Shown one piece after another: positions 1 to 6,943 of a stretch of 8,594 nucleotides of DNA (positions within the stretch are counted from its first letter, which is position 1; each line of letters starts with the position of its first letter). The stretch covers positions 1 to 8,594 of the forward strand of contig JAFATL010000165.1 of NCBI GenBank assembly GCA_019243975.1, written 5' to 3'. The DNA is from Actinomycetota bacterium. Its GTDB lineage: Bacteria; Actinomycetota; Acidimicrobiia; Acidimicrobiales; JAFATL01. The notes under the pieces are model-generated. The model ran no database searches. It was not told the origin of the DNA and worked only from the letters and a program-made list of their open reading frames with translations. The position numbers and the translations under genes are program-made.

Positions 1-1651
1 ATCCGGCGACACGGGCGTCGCCGGCGCCAGCGGGAGCAGCGCGGCCGGCGGCAGCTCGGCCGGCGGGTTCAGCGGTGGATCCAGCGGCGGTGGCGTGACC
101 GCGGCCGGGGGCACTGGCGGCGTCGGCGGTTCGGCGACGACCGGCGACCGCAGCCACTGCGACAAGAACGGCCGCCAGATCGGCCCGCCCAAGTACACGA
201 TGCCGCCGTGCGTACCGGTGTGGCACGGCGGCGACAACGGCGGGGCGACCATGACCGGCGTCGACGCCACGCACATCAACTACGTCTTCTACAAGGCCAA
301 GGCCGACGCGCAGGTCAATGCCATCCTCGCCACGCAGGGCCTCGCCGCCAGCGACGACGACGCCTGCCTCGGCTACCAGGCCTACGACAAGGAGGTCAAC
401 AAGCGCTACGAGGGCTACGGCCGCAAGTTCACGAGCATGGACGGGCCCGGCGCCAACAAGGGCTCGACATCCCAGAGCGGCTGCCACTTCCCCTACTTCC
501 GCGGCCAGTGCACCCTCACTCCGCCCGACCCCGTGTGCGAGCGGGCCGAGGCCAAGGTCATCGCGGCCATGAAGCCGGCCGTCGTGCTGGCCCCGGTGGC
601 CGACCCGGCGCTGTACGACGAGCTGGCGAAGGACCACATCATCGTCGTCGGCGGCGGCGACTCGCCCGAGTCGTTCTTCGACCAGGGGGCGCCCTACTTC
701 TACGGCCTGCTGATGGACGGCGACCGGCAAGCACGGTTCGACTCGGAGTACTGGTGCAAGAAGCTGAGCGGCAAGCCGGTCGCCCACGCGGGGGCCGACG
801 TCACCACCGGGCGGGGCTGGGGCAGCCCGCCCACCAATCCGCCGATCCGCAAGCTCGGCATCATCTATCCCGAGAACAACGGCGACCAGACGATCACCCT
901 GAGCGTGAATCACCTGAAGCAACTCGTCACGGGCGGCATGTGCAACTCGCCCGGGGGCGTGTTCACGGTGAAGTACGCCTCGGACATCAACACGGCCCAG
1001 CAGCAGTCCGCCAACATCGTGCAGCAGCTGATCCAGAACAAGGTGACGACAGTCGCCTGTTACTGCGACCCGATCGCCCCCGTGTTCCTCACGACCAACA
1101 TGACGTCGCAGGGCTACTTTCCCGAACACTTCGTCTTGGGAGTCGGGCTCATCGACTACGACCAGCTCGGACGTCTGTACGACTCGCAGCAGTGGCAACA
1201 CGCCTTCGGCGTGTCCGACCTGGCCTTGGCCCAGACGTTCGCCGACGGCGACTCGACGCACTGGTGGCAGGACTCTGGCAACACGGGCCAGCCCGGCGAC
1301 AAGACGTCGAACGCGGTCGTGCCGTTCTTCTCGATCCTCGGCGCCATGTTCCACATGGCGGGCCCGAAGCCCACGCCGGAACTGATCCACCAGGGCTTGA
1401 TGGCGCTCCCGATCACGGGAGGGTGGGCGGCCACCCATGACCAACGAATCATCAAGGTCGGGTTCCGTGCGCCCAGTCCTTGGACCGCGGCCATGGACAC
1501 GCGCGAGGTGTACTGGAACGGCGGCCGCACATCCGAGGTCGACGGGAAACCGGGCTCGTACTGCCCCGTGAACGGCGGGCAGCGGTACGACCTCAACGAG
1601 TGGGGAACCGGCAACCCGCAGGTGTTCGACCAAGCCCACAATGGCTGCTGA
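1..1651 (+). CDS. ABC transporter substrate-binding protein, type-I periplasmic-binding fold (5' partial)
   Basis: The reading frame is open from base 2, so the start codon and any signal or lipoprotein peptide lie upstream; 549 residues are visible. The protein probably captures a solute outside the membrane and delivers it to the LivHM-type permease encoded next. The first 49 visible residues are a Gly/Ser/Ala linker. The rest reads as a two-lobe type-I binding fold: a VVLAPVADP strand near residues 194-202, KLGIIYPENNGDQ near 284-296, an IVQQLIQNKVTTVACYCDP segment near 340-358, and the C-terminal PTPELIHQGLMALPITGGW pattern typical of Peripla_BP_6/LivK-like proteins. Twelve cysteines are visible, including the final residue; this is unusual for LivK relatives and suggests disulfides. 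The stop overlaps the permease gene by 11 bases. The class is well supported by the pattern and context. The substrate is unknown, and an amino acid is only one option. Confidence 0.85.
   Translation, partial: SGDTGVAGASGSSAAGGSSAGGFSGGSSGGGVTAAGGTGGVGGSATTGDRSHCDKNGRQIGPPKYTMPPCVPVWHGGDNGGATMTGVDATHINYVFYKAKADAQVNAILATQGLAASDDDACLGYQAYDKEVNKRYEGYGRKFTSMDGPGANKGSTSQSGCHFPYFRGQCTLTPPDPVCERAEAKVIAAMKPAVVLAPVADPALYDELAKDHIIVVGGGDSPESFFDQGAPYFYGLLMDGDRQARFDSEYWCKKLSGKPVAHAGADVTTGRGWGSPPTNPPIRKLGIIYPENNGDQTITLSVNHLKQLVTGGMCNSPGGVFTVKYASDINTAQQQSANIVQQLIQNKVTTVACYCDPIAPVFLTTNMTSQGYFPEHFVLGVGLIDYDQLGRLYDSQQWQHAFGVSDLALAQTFADGDSTHWWQDSGNTGQPGDKTSNAVVPFFSILGAMFHMAGPKPTPELIHQGLMALPITGGWAATHDQRIIKVGFRAPSPWTAAMDTREVYWNGGRTSEVDGKPGSYCPVNGGQRYDLNEWGTGNPQVFDQAHNGC
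2..148 (+). repeat. Low-complexity Gly/Ser/Ala-rich coding segment (linker)
   Basis: These 49 codons encode a flexible tract with 20 glycines, the rest mostly Ser, Ala and Thr. GGSS and SGG units recur without a fixed period. It lies directly before the folded binding domain and probably acts as a spacer between a membrane or lipid anchor upstream of the window and the solute-binding lobes. It is part of the substrate-binding protein gene and not a separate element. The tract may extend further upstream. Confidence 0.75.
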
Positions 1652-3944
1652 CCAACTGCGGGGGGCGCTCGACGCGGTAACGCAGAGTCCCCCGGCGCGT
1701 ATCGCGAGCGGCGTCTGGCGGGCGCCCCGGGTCGGACCGGTGGTGCGGGCCGTGACCGGGCTCGTGGCCCTTTACGTCGTGTTGCACGTGCTGCTGCGCA
1801 ACAACCAGCCGACGCAGGGCATCTACGTCTACGGCGTCATCATCGGCCTGCTCTACGCACTCCTCGCGTTCGGCCTCATCCTCGTGTATCGGGCCACGCG
1901 CATCATCAACTTCGCCCAGGCCGAGATGGGCGCGGCGTCAGCGGTGATGGCGGTGCTGCTGATCAAGGTCCACCACATGCCCTACCTGTTGGCGTTCGCC
2001 CTCGCCATCGGCTCGGGCGTCGTCGCCGGCATGATCATCGAGCTGCTGGTCGTGCGGCGGTTCGCCAAGGCGTCGCGGTTGGTGCTCTCCGTCGCCACCA
2101 TCGGTGTGGGGCTGATCTTCGCGGCGCTGCAGTTCTACATGCCGAAGTGGCTGGGCGGGAAGTTCGTCGTCGACCCGTCCCCGCCCAAGACGCCGTTCTC
2201 CAGCGCTCACTTCGTCGTGGGCAACTACCACTTCGACGGCAACTCGCTGGTGGTGCTGGTGTGGGCCGCCATCGTCGTGATCGGCCTCACCCTGTTCTTC
2301 CGGCTCACCGACATCGGCATCGCCGTACGGGGTTCGGCCGAGAACGCCGACCGGGCCGCGCTCCTGGGCATACCCGTCAAGCGGGTGTCGACGGTGGTGT
2401 GGATGATGGCCGCCGGGCTCTCGTCGCTGAGCATCTTCCTGCGCATCCCCGTCATCGGCCTGCCGATCGGGATCTTCCTCGGTCCCACGATCCTGCTGTA
2501 CGGCTTGGCCGCCGCCGTCATCGCCCGTATGGAGAGCTTCGGTACGGCGCTGGTCGCCGGCGTGTCGCTGGGGGTGATCGAGCAGACGCTCTACTACTTC
2601 TCCAAGGACCCGTCGGTGAGCGCGGCGCTGATCCTGCCGATCCTGCTGGTCGCCATGCTGCTGCAGCGCAACCGGCAGTCGCGCGGCCAGGACACGGGCA
2701 TGACCACGTGGTCGCTCGTGAAGGAGTTCCGGCCCATCCCGCCCGAGCTGCGGCGGCTGCCCGAGGTGATGTGGGGGCGAGTGGTGCTCGGCGTCGCGGC
2801 CGCTGCCATCCTCGTGTTCGGCTTCGAGCTGATCGGCCTCAAGCAGCAGATCATCTCGTCGGTCATCGTCATCTACGGCATCGTGGCGGTGTCGCTGGTG
2901 ATGCTCACCGGCTGGGCCGGCCAGATCAGCCTCGGCCAGTGGGGCCTGTCGGGCATCGGTGCCGCGGTGGCGGGCAACCTGGCCGCCCGCCACAACGCCG
3001 ACTTCTTCACCACCGTGATCGTGGCCGGCCTGGTCGGCGCGCTCGTGGCGGTGGTGATCGGGCTGCCCGCACTGCGCATCAACAGCCTGTACCTCGCCGT
3101 CACCACCTTGGCCTTCGGCATCTGCGTGCAGACCTACTTCCTCAACCCGACGTACTTCCGGTCGTTGCTGCCGGAGCGAAGTCAATCGGTCGTGCGCCCG
3201 ATCCTGTACGGGCGCTACAGCCTGCAAGGTGACCGGGCCTACTACTACGTGTGCCTCGTCGCCCTCGGATTGGCGCTGCTGTCGGCACGCGCCCTCAGGC
3301 GAAGTCGCACGGGGCGCGCCATCATCGCCGTGCGCGACAACCAGAAGGGCGCGCAGGCGTATGCCGTCGGCGCCGCACGCGTGAAGCTGTGGGCGTTCGC
3401 CATCTCCGGCTTCTGGGCGGCGGTGGCGGGAGCGCTGTTCGCCTACCACCAGGGCGTGGTGCAGCCCGAAGCGTTTCCGCCCGACCTCAGCCTCACCCTG
3501 CTGATCATCGTGGTCATCGGCGGAGTGACGTCGTTGCCCGGTGCCATCCTCGGCACGATCTACGTCGGCATCCTCAAGTACAGCGACATCAACGACGGGC
3601 TGACCCTGCTGGCGACCGGGTTCGGCGCCCTGCTCCTGCTCTACGTGGTGCCCGGCGGCCTGGCCCAGATCTTCTACGGCACGCGCGACTCGTTGCTCCG
3701 GGTCGTCGCCCAACGTCGGAAGATCGTCGTACCCAGCCTGCTGGCGGACGTGCGTGAGGAAGTGACGCAGAAGGAAGGCGACGTCCTCGCCGACGCGGCG
3801 GCGGCCGTCGAGGGCGCCGGGCGCGTCCTCATCCCCGACCGCGACGAGGTGGAGGAAGCTCGCTTGCGCTGTCCCGAGTGCGGGGAGGAGCTGTCACTCG
3901 ACGAGGTCGCCGACCACGCGCACTTCCAGGTGGTGGACGCATGA
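1641..3944 (+). CDS. Fused LivH-LivM branched-chain amino acid-type ABC permease with zinc-ribbon-like C-terminal tail
   Basis: This 767-residue membrane protein joins both permease halves of a HAAT-type ABC importer. Residues about 33-340 match LivH: the YGVIIGLLYALLAFGL helix and RIINFAQAEMG near 61-96, then a coupling region TDIGIAVRGSAENADRAALLGIP near 228-250. Residues about 380-680 match LivM: MLTGWAGQISLGQ at 421-433, LRINSLYLAVTTLAFG near 475-490, the coupling loop RSRTGRAIIAVRDNQKGAQA near 554-573, and a VIGGVTSLPGAILG turn near 625-638. Residues 681-767 are an added soluble tail rich in Glu, Asp and Ala, ending with C744, C747, H759 and H761 (CX2C-X11-HXH). The ATG at 1641 is the first start available in this frame, inside the end of the binding-protein gene. 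Its ribosome site is weak (AGGTG, 16 bases upstream), so translation probably depends on coupling. E. coli makes LivH and LivM as separate proteins. The transported solute cannot be told. Confidence 0.92.
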   Translation: MAADQLRGALDAVTQSPPARIASGVWRAPRVGPVVRAVTGLVALYVVLHVLLRNNQPTQGIYVYGVIIGLLYALLAFGLILVYRATRIINFAQAEMGAASAVMAVLLIKVHHMPYLLAFALAIGSGVVAGMIIELLVVRRFAKASRLVLSVATIGVGLIFAALQFYMPKWLGGKFVVDPSPPKTPFSSAHFVVGNYHFDGNSLVVLVWAAIVVIGLTLFFRLTDIGIAVRGSAENADRAALLGIPVKRVSTVVWMMAAGLSSLSIFLRIPVIGLPIGIFLGPTILLYGLAAAVIARMESFGTALVAGVSLGVIEQTLYYFSKDPSVSAALILPILLVAMLLQRNRQSRGQDTGMTTWSLVKEFRPIPPELRRLPEVMWGRVVLGVAAAAILVFGFELIGLKQQIISSVIVIYGIVAVSLVMLTGWAGQISLGQWGLSGIGAAVAGNLAARHNADFFTTVIVAGLVGALVAVVIGLPALRINSLYLAVTTLAFGICVQTYFLNPTYFRSLLPERSQSVVRPILYGRYSLQGDRAYYYVCLVALGLALLSARALRRSRTGRAIIAVRDNQKGAQAYAVGAARVKLWAFAISGFWAAVAGALFAYHQGVVQPEAFPPDLSLTLLIIVVIGGVTSLPGAILGTIYVGILKYSDINDGLTLLATGFGALLLLYVVPGGLAQIFYGTRDSLLRVVAQRRKIVVPSLLADVREEVTQKEGDVLADAAAAVEGAGRVLIPDRDEVEEARLRCPECGEELSLDEVADHAHFQVVDA
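3928..3933 (+). promoter_or_regulatory. Ribosome binding site (AGGTGG) for the MFS-LivF-LivG gene
   Basis: AGGTGG lies seven bases before the ATG at 3941. This supports 3941 as the start over an in-frame ATG at 3878, which would add 21 Arg/Gly-rich residues and lie deep inside the permease gene. The site sits within the last permease codons, and the permease stop overlaps the ATG (ATGA). Confidence 0.6.
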
Positions 3945-6943
3945 ATCGCATTCTCGCCCGATTGGAGAAGGACACGGGCGGCGTCGCCATCTTCGCCCTC
4001 GTCGTGCTGTGCCTCCTGTACTTCTTCGACGAGTTCGACACCGCCGCGTTCAACACGCTGGCCCCCAACATCGAGAAGGCGTTCCACCTCACCGACCAGA
4101 AGTTCGTGGCGCTCGTCGTCGCCAACGTGTCGCTGCTGATCCTGCTGGCCATCCCGGTCGGCTATTTGGGCGACCGGGTCAAGCGCACCGGTCTCGTCGT
4201 GTTGTCGGGCGTGCTGGCTGGCGTCTTCTCGCTGGGCACCGGCCTCGTCGGCAGCGTGGCCCTGCTCACCCTCATGCGGTTCGGCAACGGCCTCGGCCTG
4301 CTGGCGAACATCCCGATCCACAACTCGCTGCTCACCGACTACTACCCGCCCGAGACGCGCGGCGCGGTCTTCGCCGACCACATCAACGCCATGTACCTGG
4401 GCGCCATCATCGGGCCCGCCCTCGCCGGCCTTATGGGCAACCTTTTCGGGTGGCGGTCGGCGTTCCTGATCCTGTTCATCCCCATCCTCATCACGACGTT
4501 CGTGGCCCTGCGCCTCAAGGAGCCCATCCGGGGCGCAACCGACGACCCCACCGCCGCCCTCGAGGCCCAGGCCGAAGACCCCGTGGCGTTCAAGGAGGCG
4601 GCCCGCACGCTGTGGGCCGTGCGCTCCCTCAAGCGGCAGTTCATCGGCGCCATGTTCCTCGGCGCCGGCCTGCTGCCCCTCGCCGGCTACCTCCCGCTGT
4701 ACCTCGAGCGCGTCTTCCACCTCGACCCGCTGGCCCGAGGTCTGGTCGGCGCGGCCGACGCCGCCGCCACGTTCTACGGCGTGCAGAAGTCGGGTCAGTG
4801 GACGGCCGGCTGGTTCGGCAAGGGCATGCACGAGCCGTTCCGGCGCGCGGGCATCTCGTTGGGGTGTGTCGGGATCGGCATCTCACTCATGGCCGGTTCG
4901 CCGTGGCTCGTGCTGACCATCGCCCTGGGGCTGTTGGCCAGCTTCGCCATCGGCGTGTTCGGCCCGCCCTTCTACGCCACCCAGGCCCTCATCTCCCCCG
5001 CCCGGGTGCGCACCCTGTCGTTCAGCTACGGCGGCTGGTTCCTCGTGGCCGGGGTGGTGGCCCTCTTCTACCTGCCCGGCTTCTCCGCCATCTCCGACCA
5101 CCAGGGCATCCGCTGGGGCATCTTCGTGCTCGGCCCGTACTGGGTGATCGCCGGTGCGATCCTCAACAGCGCGGGCAAGTACGTGGCCGACGACGCGGCG
5201 CGGGCCCTACGAACACTCACCACCACCGTGGAGCTGCGCAAACAGCGGCTCTCGGCGGGCGAGAAGTCGTTGCTGGTGTGCGCGGGCGTCGACGTGGCCT
5301 ATGACTCCGTGCAGGTGCTGTTCGGCGTCGACCTCGACGTGAAGGACGGCGAGATCGTCGCCCTGCTCGGCACCAACGGCGCCGGCAAGTCCACGTTGCT
5401 CAAGGCCATCTCGGGGCTGGTCGACCCCATCGGCGGCGCCATCTTCTTCGACGGCCACGACGTCACCCACGTCGACGCTCGCAAGTCGGTGGAGGTTGGC
5501 ATCGTGCAGATGCCCGGCGGTCGCAGCATCTTCCCGACCCTGACGGTGAACGAATGCCTCCGGCTGGCGGCGTGGATGTACAAGCGGCAAGACCCCGAGC
5601 ACGTCAAGCAAGCGACCGCCCAGGTGCTCGAGTACTTCCCGGTGCTGGCCGAGCGGGGCGACCAGCTGGCCGGGAACCTGTCGGGCGGCGAGCAGCAGAT
5701 GCTCGGGCTCGGCATGGCGTTCATCGCCAAGCCCCGCCTGCTGATGATCGACGAGCTCTCACTCGGGCTGGCGCCCAGCATCGTCGGTCGGCTCGTCGAC
5801 ATCGTGCGCGCCATCCACGAGCGCGGCACCACGGTGATCCTCGTCGAGCAGTCGGTGAACGTGGCGCTCACGTTGGCGCAACGGGCGGTGTTCATGGAGA
5901 AGGGCGAGGTGCGCTTCACCGGCCCGACCGCTGACCTGCTCGAGCGCGACGACATCCTGCGCTCGGTCTTCCTCGAAGGGGCCGGCAGCAACGGCGGTCG
6001 GGCCAAGGTGAAGGTGCCGACCGTGCGCGCCGCTCCGCCCGCCGACGCGCCCGTGCTCCTCGAGCTGGTCGAGGTCACCAAGCGGTTCGGCGGCATCCAG
6101 GCCGTCGACGCCGTGAGCTTCGAGCTGCGCCAGGGCCAGATCCTCGGGCTCATCGGGCCCAACGGCGCCGGCAAGACGACGCTCTTCGACCTCGTGTCGG
6201 GCTTCCTCGTCCCCGACGCCGGGCACATCACGCTGCAGGGCAAGGAGATCACCAACTGGTCGCCCGAGCGCCGCAGCTGGGCGGGCCTGGGCCGCAGCTT
6301 CCAGGACGCCCGGCTGTTCCCGTCCCTCACCGTGGCCGAGTGCATCGCCGTGGCCCTGGAGCGGCACCTCGAGTTCCGCGACCCGCTGGCGTCGGCACTG
6401 GGCCTGCCGAGCGTGGCCGAGGCCGAGGTCGAGGTGGCATGGCAGGTGCACGAGCTCATCGAGCTCCTGGGTCTCGGCGCCTTCCGCAACAAGTTCATCA
6501 GCGAGCTGTCCACCGGCAGCCGGCGCATCGTCGACCTGGCGATGACGATCGCCCACCAACCGTCGGTGCTGATCCTCGACGAACCAAGCTCCGGCATCGC
6601 CCAGCGCGAGACGGAGGCGCTGGGGCCGCTGCTGCTGCGCATCCAGCAGGAGGCGGGCTGCAGCCTGCTCGTCATCGAGCACGACATGCCGCTCGTGACG
6701 AGCATCTCCGACTCGATGATCGCCCTCGAGCTCGGACGCGTGATCGCCTCCGGCACCCCGCAGGAAGTCGTCAACCATCCCGAGGTGGTGGCGTCTTACC
6801 TCGGCGCGGAAGCGTCCGTGATCGCCCGCTCGGGCACGCGCAGCAGCGCGCCATCCAACGGGCACGCGCCCGCCAAGCGGGCGGCCAAGAAGGCGGCCAA
6901 GCAGACGGCCAAGCGAGCGACGAAGAGCCGCGCTCGCCGGTGA
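3941..6943 (+). CDS. MFS transporter-LivF-LivG triple fusion (carrier plus two ABC ATPases)
   Basis: This 1000-residue protein reads through three modules without a stop. Residues about 10-425 are an MFS carrier with roughly 12 hydrophobic helices: an acidic helix-1 motif FFDEFDTAAF near 28-37, motif A GYLGDRVKRT at 74-83, and a central loop near 195-235. Residues about 444-685 are a LivF-type ATPase: Walker A GTNGAGKST (477-485), Q523, signature LSGGEQQ (580-586), Walker B D604/E605, and Gln637 in place of the switch His, as in E. coli LivF. Residues about 705-955 are a LivG-type ATPase: Walker A GPNGAGKTT (739-747), Q788, altered signature LSTGS (856-860), D880/E881 and H914. Residues 977-1000 are a Lys/Arg/Ala tail. 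The ATPases should energise the upstream LivHM permease from the cytosol. The carrier may be a second transport route or a membrane anchor. Coupling to the permease is by ATGA overlap. Domain calls are secure; the joint mechanism is inferred. Confidence 0.93.
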   Translation: MNRILARLEKDTGGVAIFALVVLCLLYFFDEFDTAAFNTLAPNIEKAFHLTDQKFVALVVANVSLLILLAIPVGYLGDRVKRTGLVVLSGVLAGVFSLGTGLVGSVALLTLMRFGNGLGLLANIPIHNSLLTDYYPPETRGAVFADHINAMYLGAIIGPALAGLMGNLFGWRSAFLILFIPILITTFVALRLKEPIRGATDDPTAALEAQAEDPVAFKEAARTLWAVRSLKRQFIGAMFLGAGLLPLAGYLPLYLERVFHLDPLARGLVGAADAAATFYGVQKSGQWTAGWFGKGMHEPFRRAGISLGCVGIGISLMAGSPWLVLTIALGLLASFAIGVFGPPFYATQALISPARVRTLSFSYGGWFLVAGVVALFYLPGFSAISDHQGIRWGIFVLGPYWVIAGAILNSAGKYVADDAARALRTLTTTVELRKQRLSAGEKSLLVCAGVDVAYDSVQVLFGVDLDVKDGEIVALLGTNGAGKSTLLKAISGLVDPIGGAIFFDGHDVTHVDARKSVEVGIVQMPGGRSIFPTLTVNECLRLAAWMYKRQDPEHVKQATAQVLEYFPVLAERGDQLAGNLSGGEQQMLGLGMAFIAKPRLLMIDELSLGLAPSIVGRLVDIVRAIHERGTTVILVEQSVNVALTLAQRAVFMEKGEVRFTGPTADLLERDDILRSVFLEGAGSNGGRAKVKVPTVRAAPPADAPVLLELVEVTKRFGGIQAVDAVSFELRQGQILGLIGPNGAGKTTLFDLVSGFLVPDAGHITLQGKEITNWSPERRSWAGLGRSFQDARLFPSLTVAECIAVALERHLEFRDPLASALGLPSVAEAEVEVAWQVHELIELLGLGAFRNKFISELSTGSRRIVDLAMTIAHQPSVLILDEPSSGIAQRETEALGPLLLRIQQEAGCSLLVIEHDMPLVTSISDSMIALELGRVIASGTPQEVVNHPEVVASYLGAEASVIARSGTRSSAPSNGHAPAKRAAKKAAKQTAKRATKSRARR
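6869..6940 (+). repeat. Lys/Ala/Arg-rich C-terminal tail coding repeat
   Basis: The last 24 codons of the fusion protein encode short imperfect units of the form AAK, AAKK or TAK, with 11 Lys or Arg residues. GCGGCCAAG-like nonamers recur at the DNA level. Tails of this kind are known from actinobacterial histone-like proteins and some envelope or nucleic-acid-binding proteins. On a membrane transporter this one would face the cytosol and could contact anionic lipid or nucleic acid; that role is a guess. Confidence 0.7.

Noticed and set aside
2..148. Possible PE_PGRS-like or surface repeat protein
   Set aside because: The glycine-rich tract is only about 49 residues and leads straight into a solute-binding fold, so it is better explained as a linker.
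208..1440. 410-codon open frame on the plus strand inside the substrate-binding protein gene
   Set aside because: Arg/Gly/Pro/His-rich shadow in a different frame. The overlapping frame has the binding-protein fold pattern and leads into the operon junction.
1938..3713. 591-codon open frame on the minus strand across the permease gene
   Set aside because: Its product is dominated by Asp, His, Arg, Gly and Gln with no hydrophobic core or motif, as expected for the antisense of GC-rich membrane-protein codons. The plus strand carries clear LivH and LivM motifs.
3878..3940. Upstream in-frame ATG for the MFS-LivF-LivG gene
   Set aside because: It would add an Arg/Gly/Pro-rich stretch encoded across the zinc-ribbon-like end of the permease. 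The ATG at 3941 has AGGTGG at good spacing and an ATGA overlap.
3674..4831. 385-codon open frame on the minus strand over the permease-MFS junction
   Set aside because: Low-complexity Glu/Gly/Gln/Asp composition from antisense reading of GC-rich codons; no plausible ribosome site or partner gene.
5980..6060. Possible gene boundary between the LivF and LivG modules
   Set aside because: The frame is continuous, with a short Gly/Ala/Pro/Lys linker and no stop codon, frameshift or convincing ribosome site with a start codon, so a true fusion is the simpler reading.
5299..6774. 491-codon open frame on the minus strand across the ATPase modules
   Set aside because: Ser/Arg/Pro-rich shadow with no recognisable domain; the opposite strand has complete ABC motifs.
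6340..6939. Long in-frame upstream extension of the secreted-protein gene
   Set aside because: The extension is an Arg/Ala/Pro-rich shadow of the LivG module. Starting at GTG 6940 exposes a normal signal peptide.
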